From: an uncultured bacterium
GTDB lineage: Bacteria > Bacillota > Clostridia > Lachnospirales > Lachnospiraceae
Assembly: GCA_905214955.1 (NCBI GenBank)
Contig: CAJMON010000036.1
Span: 1 to 29,475 of the forward strand
Direction: 5' to 3'
Length of the DNA stretch: 29,475 nt
The position numbers were made by a program, and so were the translations under genes. A model generated the notes under the pieces. The model ran no database searches, was not told where the DNA came from, and worked only from the letters and a program-made list of their open reading frames with translations. Shown here one piece after another: positions 1 through 7,689 of this stretch; within the stretch, counting starts at the first letter, position 1, and every line of letters starts with the position of its first letter.

Positions 1-8
1 CACACTTC

Positions 9-14
9 TATAAT
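9..14 (+). promoter_or_regulatory. Putative -10 box of the azlC leader transcript
   Basis: A perfect TATAAT sits at the left window edge; the matching -35 would lie outside the window. A start about 7 nt downstream (near 21) would begin the transcript just before the first stem of the structured element at 27-277, so the whole element would be 5' leader of azlCD. This is inferred from one hexamer and its position only. Confidence 0.45.
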
Positions 15-26
15 GAAATAATGCCA

Positions 27-277
27 GGGTCAAAAGCCTAAAACCACAATGTGCTTGCACAGGAGTGGTTTTATTGCTTAGTGACCCGCCCCGACATAGT
101 GCAGAACATCCAGTGGATGTTCTGCACCGACCGAAGCGGAGCGTAGACATAAAAGTGGAGCGCCAGCTTCACGATATGCGAATGTCGGGCAGGGTGCTGT
201 GTGCCAGTGGCACACGTTTAGCACCGGCCGTAGTGAACACGAAGATGCGAAGTACGGAACAATCCGTAAGGCATCTT
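27..277 (+). ncRNA. Highly structured leader or repeat element upstream of azlCD
   Basis: Nested complementary segments are visible directly. GGGTCA 27-32 pairs with 82-87 and encloses AAAACCAC 40-47 with 65-72 and TGTGC 50-54 with 57-61. CCCGACAT 90-97 pairs with 182-189 and encloses a perfect 14-bp hairpin (99-112 with 114-127, one-base loop) and GTGGAGC 155-161 with 166-172. GGTGCT 193-198 pairs with 220-225 and encloses GTGTGCCA 199-206 with 208-215. AAGATGC 242-248 pairs with 271-277 and encloses TACGGA 253-258 with 263-268. The element ends 36 bp before azlC. It shows no T-box sequence and matches no riboswitch I know. The nearly loopless hairpins also fit a dispersed palindromic repeat. 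The strand is inferred from azlC. The small reading frames across it look like artefacts of the repeat. Confidence 0.6.
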
Positions 278-313
278 TTAACTCCAACATTATACTAAAA
301 CGAGGAACTTGTT

Positions 314-1036
314 ATGAAAAGCACAAATTTATCCAACTACCGGGACGGCGTCCGAGATGGGATTCCCATTGCTCTTGGCTACCTCGCCGTCGCCTTTACT
401 CTGGGCATTGCCGCAAGGAACTTCCGAATCGGCGCATTTCCTGCTACCCTGATGAGCCTGTTAAACTTTACTTCTGCAGGTGAATTTGCTGCCCTCGGCA
501 TCATCAGCGCCGGTGCCCCTTACCTGGAAATGATCTTTTCCCAGGCAGTCATCAACCTGCGCTACCTTTTGATGTCCTGCGCCCTGTCCCAGAAGCTTCC
601 CGCAGATACCTCTGCCTTCCATCGTTTTCTTACCGGATTTTTTATCACGGACGAGATCTTCGGCGTGTCCTCCTCCCGTCCTGGAAAGCTGAATCCGTTT
701 TATACCTACGGTACCGCCAGCATCGCCATTCCAGGCTGGTCCCTCGGCACCTGCCTTGGCGTCATTTTGGGAACGGCTCTTCCGGACCGGATCACCAGGG
801 CTTTAAGTGTGGCACTTTATGGCATGTTCCTGGCGGTGATCATCCCTCCTGCCAGAAAAAACAAAGTCATCGCCGGTCTGGTGGTGCTCTCTATGGCAGC
901 CAGCAGCCTGTTTGCATACCTGCCAGTACTGAATCAGATTTCTTCCGGTATGCGTGTCATCATTCTCACCGTTGTAATTTCCGGCATTGCCGCTGTTTTA
1001 TTCCCTGTAAAGGAGGACACCGAACATGCAGCATAA
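314..1036 (+). CDS. azlC: AzlC family branched-chain amino-acid exporter, large subunit
   Basis: A 240-residue polytopic membrane protein of the AzlC family, the large subunit of the two-part AzlCD exporter for branched-chain amino acids and their analogues. The N-terminal segment (RDGIPIALGYLAVAFTLG, about residues 14-31) and the FTSAGEFAA and INLRYLLMS motifs (about 52-90) are typical of the family. Further hydrophobic helices lie at about 130-155, 160-180 and 188-235. Length matches the family. The ATG at 314 follows a GAGGA site at 302-306. The gene overlaps azlD by 11 bp, so the two are translationally coupled. A long structured leader precedes it, which suggests RNA-level control, though this is untested. 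Substrate is inferred from the family and could differ. Confidence 0.93.
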   Translation: MKSTNLSNYRDGVRDGIPIALGYLAVAFTLGIAARNFRIGAFPATLMSLLNFTSAGEFAALGIISAGAPYLEMIFSQAVINLRYLLMSCALSQKLPADTSAFHRFLTGFFITDEIFGVSSSRPGKLNPFYTYGTASIAIPGWSLGTCLGVILGTALPDRITRALSVALYGMFLAVIIPPARKNKVIAGLVVLSMAASSLFAYLPVLNQISSGMRVIILTVVISGIAAVLFPVKEDTEHAA

Positions 1037-1331
1037 TATTTATGTATACATTGCCATTATGGTCATCGTCACCACCATCATCCGTGTGCTGCCCCTGACC
1101 TTGATCCGCCGGGAGATTAAAAATGTCACCCTGCGTTCTTTCCTGTATTACATTCCCTATGTGACCCTGGCTGTGATGACCTTCCCCGCCATCCTGGATG
1201 CCACCGGAAGCCCCTGGTCTGCGTGGGCTGCCCTGATCGTAGCCATCGTGGCTGCATGGCTGGGAAAAAGCCTGTTCTTTGTTTCTTCCGCCGCCTGCAT
1301 TGTCGTCTTTATCCTCGAATTTTTTGTATAG
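1026..1331 (+). CDS. azlD: AzlD family branched-chain amino-acid exporter, small subunit
   Basis: A 101-residue hydrophobic protein with about three to four membrane helices (about 4-22, 38-60, 65-97) and the family's RVLPLTLIRREIKN stretch near residues 20-33. It is the small partner of AzlC in a branched-chain amino-acid exporter. The ATG at 1026 follows a strong AAAGGAGG site that lies inside the end of azlC, and the reading frames overlap. The gene ends only 5 bp from the stop codon of the convergent sensor-kinase gene. No terminator fits between them, so transcripts from both sides probably run into each other. Confidence 0.92.
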   Translation: MQHNIYVYIAIMVIVTTIIRVLPLTLIRREIKNVTLRSFLYYIPYVTLAVMTFPAILDATGSPWSAWAALIVAIVAAWLGKSLFFVSSAACIVVFILEFFV

Positions 1332-1336
1332 CAGTT

Positions 1337-4300
1337 CTAAGCTTCTCTGTGGCAGAGCCGGCAGACGGTTTCTGCCACTTTTTCCATTTCCAGAGGTTTG
1401 GACAGATGGTCGTTCATCCCGGCTTCCCGGCTGTGTTTCACATCATCAGAAAACGCATTGGCTGTCACGGCCACAATGGGGATGGCTTTTGCATCTTCCC
1501 GTTCCATCCGGCGGATTCGTCTTGCCGCTTCCAGTCCATCCATCACCGGCATCATAATGTCCATAAGAATGCAGGAAATGGTTCCAGGTTTCGAAGCCGC
1601 AAATGCCTCCACCGCCTCTTTTCCATTCCAGGCTTTCTCCACAGAAGCGCCTTTTTCCAGAAGCATAAATTCTGCAATCTCCATGTTCAGCTCATTGTCT
1701 TCCACCAGAAGAATATGCAGCCCTGTTAAATTCCATTCTGCAGAGGGTTCCTGTGTTTCCTCTATTTTCTCTGTCCGCTCAGCCCCCTGGCTTAGATCCA
1801 CTTCCAGAGGAAGGGTCACGGTGAAGGTGCTGCCTACACCCTGCGTGCTTTCTGCCTCAATGCTGCCTCCCATCTTTTCTGTCAGTTCTTTTACAATCGC
1901 CATGCCAAGGCCAGTTCCTTTGTAGTGGGTTCTGGCATCATTTTTTTCCTGGGTGAAGGGCTCAAACAGATGCTTTACCAGAAACTCCTTGCTCATGCCC
2001 ACCCCGGTATCTGCAATCTTGAACTCATAAACCACCGTGGTACCGTCAAAGGAAATTTCCCGCACACTGGTGTCAATTCTTCCTTCAGGTTTGTTGTATT
2101 TCATTGCATTGTTAAACAGATTCAGCAGAACCTGGCGCAGATGTAAGGGGCTTCCCACCACTTTCGTGTGAACAAGCGGTTCCTGTCTGCGTTCATAGGT
2201 AATGCCGCTCTTGGCAAGCTGCGCCTCATTGAGTACGTAAGCTGCTTTGATCACATCCTCCAAATCAAAGGGAATGTGATCCAGCTCAATATGCCCCGCT
2301 TCCAGCTTACTCATATCCAGCACGTTGTTGATCAGCGTCAAAAGATGTTCTGCAGAAATCTGGATTTTCTCTAAGCAGCTGTCTACTTTTTCTTCATCCT
2401 GCCGGTTTCTGCGGATCATTTCCAGCATTCCCATTACTCCATTGATGGGCGTGCGGATGTCGTGGCTCATCCGGCTTAAAAATTCTGTTTTTTCCCGGTT
2501 TGCTGTATCCGCCTCTTCCCAAGCCGCCTTTAACCGATCAAGTTCTTTTTGCTCCTGCCGGTGCAGATCCGTGGTGTTTTTTAGAAGAACCATGCCATGC
2601 ACTATATTCTTTTCTTTCTCAGAAACCTTGTCATACACCATGCTTTCGGACATCAGCACGATCTTCTGCACCCATCGCATGGTACCGTCCACGTTTCTTT
2701 CACTGTATTCCACCGTTACCTGCTTATTGTCTGCGTCAAAACGCTCTAAAAGCTTCCCGGCGGTATTTACAAGCCGGAAGCCCTCCAGGGTGTCCGGGCT
2801 GATGTATTTTGCCCGCTTTTCACAGTATTCATCATAGGAACAGGGAATAGAAAGTCCCAGATCAAACAAATCTGCCTGCTGTTCCTTTTCTCCTTTTTTA
2901 AAGAAGATTTTTTCCAGCCGGTTTTCTGTCAAATTGATAGAATACACTGTATCTGCCGTTTCCAGCAGGGCTTCCGCATAATTTTCATTTTCCAGAATGG
3001 ACTGTTTTAACTGCTCGTAATACTGCACCAGATACTGTTTGGCATCTGCAGATTCTGAAGCGTTCTGCCGCACGCTCTCAAACGCCAGAAGGAAATGATG
3101 AAGCTCCCCTGTGCCGTTTTGATCCACAAACACAATGGTGATCCTTCCATACATACCTTCATCCTTCTTGGCAAATGCATAGGTCAGTTCGCTTACCGGG
3201 TGCTCCGGGGTAATATGTTCCCGAATCCAGGAAAGCTGCAGCTGCCCTCTGACCCGCTTCCGGTCCTTGGGATCGGCGTATTCCCCGGAAATCTGCTCAA
3301 CTGCACCGCTGTAATTTCCAGAAGAAGCCAGAAAAAAATTCTCACTTCTGCGCACTGTCCGGTACATGTCCCTTCTGGCATCGCAGTAGAGACAGTCTGA
3401 AAAAGCGTGTCCCAGGGCATTGACCTTTCTTAAAAGCTGCTGATCCAGCTTCCGCTCCAGGGCAGCCTCCTCCAGTTTCATGTGATTCTTGTTGATGTAC
3501 ATGTTCTTATCCGCTCCGGCAAGAAGGGTGCGCATGGTACACTCATCAAAGTCCGAAGAAAGTGCATAGCCTGCCGCATAGCTGATGGGCATGTCCGTGT
3601 GGACAGCAGAATATTCGGCTGTATGCTTTCGGATGGCTTCCAGGCACTGATCCATTCCATCATGATCCAGCCCGTTTATAATGGCAATGAACTCATCGCC
3701 GCCGTCTCTTCCCACAAAATACTCTTCCGGCACGGCTTCCCGCAAAAGGGTGGCAAACCGGCGGATGTATTCATCCCCTTTTTCATGTCCCATGCTGTTG
3801 TTAATCACACGCAGGTTGTTCAGGTCAAAGACGCAGACACCGGTGAGTGCCGTCACAAGTTCTGGAACATTTAACAGCTCTTCGCATTTATTTTTGTTTG
3901 GAAGGCCGGTGGCCTCATCCAGATATACTTTTTTCTGGAGAATTCTGCTAAGAGCTGCATATCGCAGTGCTTTAATCAGCTCTGCCGCCGTAAGAACAAT
4001 CAGTCCCATGATGTCAGCGATAATCAGCTTTTCAATGGTGTCAAGCTGGGATGCTTTTTTCTGGGAGTACACTTCTGCCAGATTCACCGCTTCATCGCAG
4101 ATTTTGAAAAACTCCTCGCTCATGGAAATGATATCTGTCTGTCCGCATCCTTCTTCTCTTACTTTCTGGATTTCCTGTTTCAGTTTCTGAAAATACGCTG
4201 CCAGCTCTTCCATTTTATCCTGAAACGCCCGGTCATTCAGCTTTACCAGGTTTAACTCATCGCTTCCTCTTTGAAGCCCGTCAATATAAGATTCAATACT

Positions 4301-4519
4301 TTCCAAAAGTGTTTCCTGGGGACTGCCGGCATTCTCCATCTTAATCATCCTCTGGGTGCCTCCCCGGACTAATCCTGCATAGTTTACGACTCTGGCAGTT
4401 CCCTGAATACCGGAAACCACATAAATCATTACAGAAATCAGAATTACCAGACAACCGGTAAGTATTCCGATTCCTGCTCTCAGAAATCTGCTGCCACGTT
4501 TCTTTTTCGCATCTGCCAT
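1337..4519 (-). CDS. Membrane hybrid histidine kinase with GGDEF domain and C-terminal receiver
   Basis: A 1060-residue signalling protein. Domains in order: membrane helix about 13-36; a helical, probably extracytoplasmic segment; second helix about 163-182; GGDEF domain about 195-345; a long sensor region with a PAS-like part about 510-650; HisKA with phospho-acceptor H686 in RMSHDIRTP; HATPase with the N, G1 and G2 boxes (NNAMKYNKP, ADTGVGM, GTGLGMAIV) about 790-905; receiver domain 933-1058 with phospho-acceptor D987 and K1041. The GGDEF motif itself (273-277) and the FDLNNLRVINNSMGH stretch are intact, so diguanylate cyclase activity is possible. No RxxD inhibitory site is evident just upstream. 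No output domain or cognate regulator is adjacent. A clear promoter lies at 4591-4619, and ATG 4519 follows a weak purine-rich site. Ligand unknown. Confidence 0.9.
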   Translation of the reverse strand: MADAKKKRGSRFLRAGIGILTGCLVILISVMIYVVSGIQGTARVVNYAGLVRGGTQRMIKMENAGSPQETLLESIESYIDGLQRGSDELNLVKLNDRAFQDKMEELAAYFQKLKQEIQKVREEGCGQTDIISMSEEFFKICDEAVNLAEVYSQKKASQLDTIEKLIIADIMGLIVLTAAELIKALRYAALSRILQKKVYLDEATGLPNKNKCEELLNVPELVTALTGVCVFDLNNLRVINNSMGHEKGDEYIRRFATLLREAVPEEYFVGRDGGDEFIAIINGLDHDGMDQCLEAIRKHTAEYSAVHTDMPISYAAGYALSSDFDECTMRTLLAGADKNMYINKNHMKLEEAALERKLDQQLLRKVNALGHAFSDCLYCDARRDMYRTVRRSENFFLASSGNYSGAVEQISGEYADPKDRKRVRGQLQLSWIREHITPEHPVSELTYAFAKKDEGMYGRITIVFVDQNGTGELHHFLLAFESVRQNASESADAKQYLVQYYEQLKQSILENENYAEALLETADTVYSINLTENRLEKIFFKKGEKEQQADLFDLGLSIPCSYDEYCEKRAKYISPDTLEGFRLVNTAGKLLERFDADNKQVTVEYSERNVDGTMRWVQKIVLMSESMVYDKVSEKEKNIVHGMVLLKNTTDLHRQEQKELDRLKAAWEEADTANREKTEFLSRMSHDIRTPINGVMGMLEMIRRNRQDEEKVDSCLEKIQISAEHLLTLINNVLDMSKLEAGHIELDHIPFDLEDVIKAAYVLNEAQLAKSGITYERRQEPLVHTKVVGSPLHLRQVLLNLFNNAMKYNKPEGRIDTSVREISFDGTTVVYEFKIADTGVGMSKEFLVKHLFEPFTQEKNDARTHYKGTGLGMAIVKELTEKMGGSIEAESTQGVGSTFTVTLPLEVDLSQGAERTEKIEETQEPSAEWNLTGLHILLVEDNELNMEIAEFMLLEKGASVEKAWNGKEAVEAFAASKPGTISCILMDIMMPVMDGLEAARRIRRMEREDAKAIPIVAVTANAFSDDVKHSREAGMNDHLSKPLEMEKVAETVCRLCHREA

Positions 4520-4590
4520 GTTTCCATTCCTGTCACTTTCGCTCTTTTCCTTTTTAGCAGTCCTGCCTGGCGGCTGCTGTTATGCCTGTT

Positions 4591-4619
4591 ATTATACCGC
4601 GTCTTTTTTGTTTTCTCAA
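4591..4619 (-). promoter_or_regulatory. Sigma-A promoter of the hybrid kinase gene
   Basis: On the minus strand TTGAGA (4614-4619) and TATAAT (4591-4596) are separated by exactly 17 bp. The predicted transcription start near 4584 leaves a 5' untranslated region of about 65 nt before the ATG at 4519. Confidence 0.75.
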
Positions 4620-4683
4620 TCCATTCTTCATCATTTGACAAATCAAAATTGGTCCACCGGAGCAACTATAGACATACTTGGCA

Positions 4684-4720
4684 AGAAAAAACCGGCAGAA
4701 GACTTCTCCTCTGTCGGTTT
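4684..4720 (-). terminator. Intrinsic terminator after the Na/Pi cotransporter gene
   Basis: Read on the minus strand, AACCGACAGAGGA pairs with TCTTCTGCCGGTT across a GAAG tetraloop, with a few mismatches, and runs directly into TTTT. It lies 25 bp after the stop codon at 4745 and upstream of the kinase promoter, so it separates the two units. Confidence 0.8.
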
Positions 4721-4744
4721 CCAATGGTTTTTTAGTTCTTTTTC

Positions 4745-6466
4745 TTAAGCTCTTACTGCCTGCAGTTCTTCCTCTTCCACGTCATTTTCATCCAGATTTA
4801 CCAGTGCGGTGCCGTCCGCTGCTTCCTCTGCAATGCTGACGCAGTTATCTGCTGCCCGCTCTAAGCTATACAGCATTTTGGAATAATAAGCTGTCAGGGC
4901 TGGATCACAGGCTTTTTCTTCTACACGCAGCAGATGGGCCTTCTGGCTCTTTTTCTGGCCAATGCGCAGCTGGTCTTTGTTCTCCGCCACTTCTTCTGCT
5001 AAGCCTTTATCTCCCTCTGCCAGGGCTTTCATGGCCTGTCCGAACATCTTTCTGGTCAGCTCGATGCCGCCCCGCAGCTCTCTTTCTGCACTTTCTGATA
5101 AAGATTTTCCCATTTCCTGAATCTTTTTCTGGGTCTGTACAATCTCTTCGCACCGGTCTGCCAGACGTTCAATATTGTTGGCTGCAAACAGCAGGCCTGC
5201 CGTCTGCTCTGCCTGAACTTCCGTCAGATTTCCGCTGGCAAACATTTTTGTTACATAGCCTTCCATCTCGTTTTCCAAGCTTTTAACGGCGGTATGGGTT
5301 TCTTCATAAATTTTCAGAGAATCTTCTGCATTTTTTCCACCGGCTGTTTTTCCCACTGCTGAAAGCATCTGCATGGCATAGGCTCCCAGCCTTCTCATTT
5401 CTCTGGAAAGGAGATACATGGCTGCAGCTGGCTGTGCAATGACATGTTCATCCAGATATCTGGCTGCATAGGCAGCGCTTTTGGTTTTGTCATTTCCACG
5501 TACCAGAAAGGTCACGATTTTGACCATCACCGGAATCAGCGGCAGCCAGATCAGGGTACAGACCACGTTAAAGGTGGTATGGGCATTTGCGATCTGTCTG
5601 GAAATCACATCCACTTCATTTCCCTTGGGGGAAATCCAGGTGACAAACCTTGTCAGAAGGGGAATCAAAAACAGGAACAGAATGCTTCCGGTAATGTTAA
5701 AGACACTGTGGGCCACAGCCGTTCTCTTGGCATTCTTGGACTGTCCAATGGATGCTAAGAGTGCAGTAATGGTAGTTCCGATGTTGTCTCCAAGAAGAAT
5801 GGGAATGGCTCCTGCAAGTCCGATAACACTGCTGACTCCATCCGGTCCTGCCTGGGATGCAAAGCTTTGAAGCACCGCAATGGTCGCGGAACTGCTCTGT
5901 ACAACCAGGGTCATAATCAGGCCCAGGCCAACTCCCAGAATCGGAATATCTTTTACTTTTCCCATGAGTTCCACAAAAATCGGGCTGGTGGCAAGAGGCT
6001 TCATTACACTGCCCATAATTTCAATTCCCTCAAACAGAAGACCGAAGGAAAAGATCACCATACCGATATTTTTCCATTTTTCTTTTTTACAGGCAAAATT
6101 CATGAGAAAACCAATAAAAATAATAGGGTAAATATAATTGCTGATTTTAAATGCCATCAGCTGGGCAGTCATGGTTGTACCGATGTTTGCACCGAAAATA
6201 ACGGAAATTGCCTGGGGAAGGTTCATCAGGCCTGCGCTTACAAATCCGATAACCATAACGGTGGTTGCGGAACTGCTCTGAAGCACCGCGGTTACCAAAG
6301 CGCCTGCCAGTGCTCCCATTATCGGATTTCTGGTAAGAAAACTCAATACCTTCTTCATCTTTCCGCCTGCTGTTTTCTGCAGTGCGTCACTCATGCTGTT
6401 CATTCCATAAAGGAACATTGCCAGCCCGCCAATCAGGCCGAACACCATTTTCACTGTACTGTTCAT
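4745..6466 (-). CDS. Na+/phosphate cotransporter family protein with PhoU-like C-terminal domain
   Basis: A 573-residue NptA/PNaS family protein (often named YjbB or NptA in bacteria), expected to move inorganic phosphate with sodium across the inner membrane. The two inverted repeats of the fold are visible: QSSSAT at 63-68 and 190-195, and the paired GANIGTT (92-98) and GDNIGTT (226-232). About eight membrane segments fill residues 1-325. Residues about 345-555 form a helical PhoU-like cytoplasmic domain. Direct repeats resembling a PhoP box lie about 100 bp upstream (6567-6603), which fits phosphate-starvation control. A terminator follows. The direction of transport (import or export) cannot be told from sequence. 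Confidence 0.9.
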   Translation of the reverse strand: MNSTVKMVFGLIGGLAMFLYGMNSMSDALQKTAGGKMKKVLSFLTRNPIMGALAGALVTAVLQSSSATTVMVIGFVSAGLMNLPQAISVIFGANIGTTMTAQLMAFKISNYIYPIIFIGFLMNFACKKEKWKNIGMVIFSFGLLFEGIEIMGSVMKPLATSPIFVELMGKVKDIPILGVGLGLIMTLVVQSSSATIAVLQSFASQAGPDGVSSVIGLAGAIPILLGDNIGTTITALLASIGQSKNAKRTAVAHSVFNITGSILFLFLIPLLTRFVTWISPKGNEVDVISRQIANAHTTFNVVCTLIWLPLIPVMVKIVTFLVRGNDKTKSAAYAARYLDEHVIAQPAAAMYLLSREMRRLGAYAMQMLSAVGKTAGGKNAEDSLKIYEETHTAVKSLENEMEGYVTKMFASGNLTEVQAEQTAGLLFAANNIERLADRCEEIVQTQKKIQEMGKSLSESAERELRGGIELTRKMFGQAMKALAEGDKGLAEEVAENKDQLRIGQKKSQKAHLLRVEEKACDPALTAYYSKMLYSLERAADNCVSIAEEAADGTALVNLDENDVEEEELQAVRA

Positions 6467-6566
6467 ACTCTTTCCTTCATCCTTTCTGCTATACCCTTCG
6501 CTTTTGGGGTTTTACATACCGCCCCTTATACTCATGGTAAACTTTAGCATCGGATTGCAAAGACTA

Positions 6567-6603
6567 TGCCAGATCTATGTAAAATCTATGTAAAGTCTGT
6601 AAA
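6567..6603 (-). promoter_or_regulatory. Candidate PhoP (Pho) box
   Basis: On the minus strand, TTTACA occurs at 6598-6603, 6589-6594 and 6578-6583, followed by CTGGCA at 6567-6572. The last three units are spaced exactly 11 bp apart and the first by 9 bp. This matches the Bacillus PhoP binding pattern of TT(A/C/T)ACA hexamers with about 11-bp periodicity. The downstream gene is a phosphate transporter, which supports the call. No strong -35 is present, as expected for an activated promoter. No phoR-phoP pair is in the window. Confidence 0.55.
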
Positions 6604-6610
6604 AAAAGAA

Positions 6611-6695
6611 CAAATGCGGCAGCTGTGGGAGCGCCAAAGGTGCGTAGCAGCTGACTTTCATGTATGGCTGTTCCGCCATCAGGCGGCATGTTCGT
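6611..6695. other. Two-hairpin intergenic element
   Basis: CAGCTG (6620-6625) pairs with CAGCTG (6648-6653). Inside it, GCGCC (6631-6635) pairs with GGTGC (6639-6643) around a 3-base loop. A second hairpin is CCGCC 6673-6677 with GGCGG 6682-6686. It sits between the DUF11 gene end and the Pho box. It may be a dispersed palindromic element; neither strand nor function can be assigned. Confidence 0.4.
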
Positions 6696-6725
6696 TTTAC
6701 GGGAAAACAATTTTCTGTAAAATAT

Positions 6726-6754
6726 AGAGCGAAGCAGGATTTCTCCCGCTCCGC
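6726..6754 (-). terminator. Probable terminator of the DUF11 gene
   Basis: On the minus strand AGCGGGA pairs with TCCTGCT (one G-U) around a GAAA loop just after the stop codon at 6762, followed a few bases later by TATATTTT. The stem is moderate and the T-run is broken, so termination may be partial. Confidence 0.45.
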
Positions 6755-6761
6755 CTGTATA

Positions 6762-7613
6762 TTACAGTGTTCCTTTTACCACCAGAACCGCTGATCCCGG
6801 ACTGACACTCCAGACTCCGGTATCCGCATTCTGCTGATACGTGGCTCCCGGTATGGTGATCTTTCCAGCTGTGGTTGTAAACAGCCCGGTTGTCTCATCA
6901 TAGGTGTAATCTTCTCCCGCTGTCCATGCTGTTCCATTGTAGGAAACCGTCAAACCAGACAAAATCGGCTGAAAGGTATCCGTCACCACCACTTCTTCCT
7001 GTTCGTCTGCCGGTGTATTTCCAAAATTCTGGATCAGGAAGGTATAGGTCAGTGTCCCATTTTCTGTTACCGGAACAGGGCTTACAGATTTGGTAATGGT
7101 CAGCACCGGCCCGTTCTGGGCATTGACCGTCTCTTCCACAGTCACCGGGGTAATGCCGCCTCCACTTAATACAGCCTGGTTGGTAATATATCCTTCCACC
7201 CCCAGAGGTGCATACTCATTGACCTGAGTTTCATACAGAATCTGGGCATTTCCTCCTGCCGGAATCTGAATTCCGGTAACCACGAGAGGCGGCCCTGCCG
7301 TCACAGCTGGTGCATCCTGAAGAACGCCGTTGATATAGTATTTGATGGTTCCTTCCACATAGTTCAAAGGTGTCAGAGTCTTTGTATCAAAGGTATAGGC
7401 TCCCAGCTTATCGGTAAAGGTCAGACCGCCCACTGCAGCTGTTCCTGCATTGACAATGCTGATGCTGTAGGTCACCGTATCGTTTTGTCCATAATTCTTC
7501 CGCACGGCAGTCTTTGAGGCAGAAAGCACCTCCAGAATCTCACCTACCGTAATATTGGAATTGGCCACTGCGTTTCCATAGCGCAGCTGCGCCTGATTGG
7601 TAAACTTTGCCAT
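6762..7613 (-). CDS. DUF11 domain-containing protein without signal peptide
   Basis: A 283-residue protein made of two DUF11-type (CARDB/Ig-like, conserved-repeat) beta domains at about 28-165 and 168-282. The repeats show the family pattern: NDTVTYSISIVNAG and FTDKLGAYTF in the first, ENGTLTYTFLIQNFGN and VVTDTFQPIL in the second. DUF11 domains usually occur in large secreted or wall-anchored proteins. This one has no signal peptide, no membrane segment and no LPXTG motif. It begins MAKFTNQAQLRYGN, a start I associate with a small clostridial family of similar length. The ATG at 7613 follows a GAAAGGAA site. A possible mother-cell promoter upstream suggests, weakly, a spore-surface role. Function is unknown. 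Confidence 0.8.
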   Translation of the reverse strand: MAKFTNQAQLRYGNAVANSNITVGEILEVLSASKTAVRKNYGQNDTVTYSISIVNAGTAAVGGLTFTDKLGAYTFDTKTLTPLNYVEGTIKYYINGVLQDAPAVTAGPPLVVTGIQIPAGGNAQILYETQVNEYAPLGVEGYITNQAVLSGGGITPVTVEETVNAQNGPVLTITKSVSPVPVTENGTLTYTFLIQNFGNTPADEQEEVVVTDTFQPILSGLTVSYNGTAWTAGEDYTYDETTGLFTTTAGKITIPGATYQQNADTGVWSVSPGSAVLVVKGTL

Positions 7614-7689
7614 ATAGGGATTCCTTTCTGTTTCTTGTTACTCTATACTATATGACAAATGCAAATCTCCGGTTCCTTTTTCTGCCCGG

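Noticed and set aside
65..298. Open frames of 77, 70 and 94 codons across the left-end element
   Set aside because: No good ribosome binding site in context, and the frames run through palindromes on both strands; best seen as by-products of the structured element.
314..1331. T-box leader for the branched-chain exporter
   Set aside because: The T-box sequence (TGGNACC-type bulge motif) and its terminator pairing are absent from 1-313.
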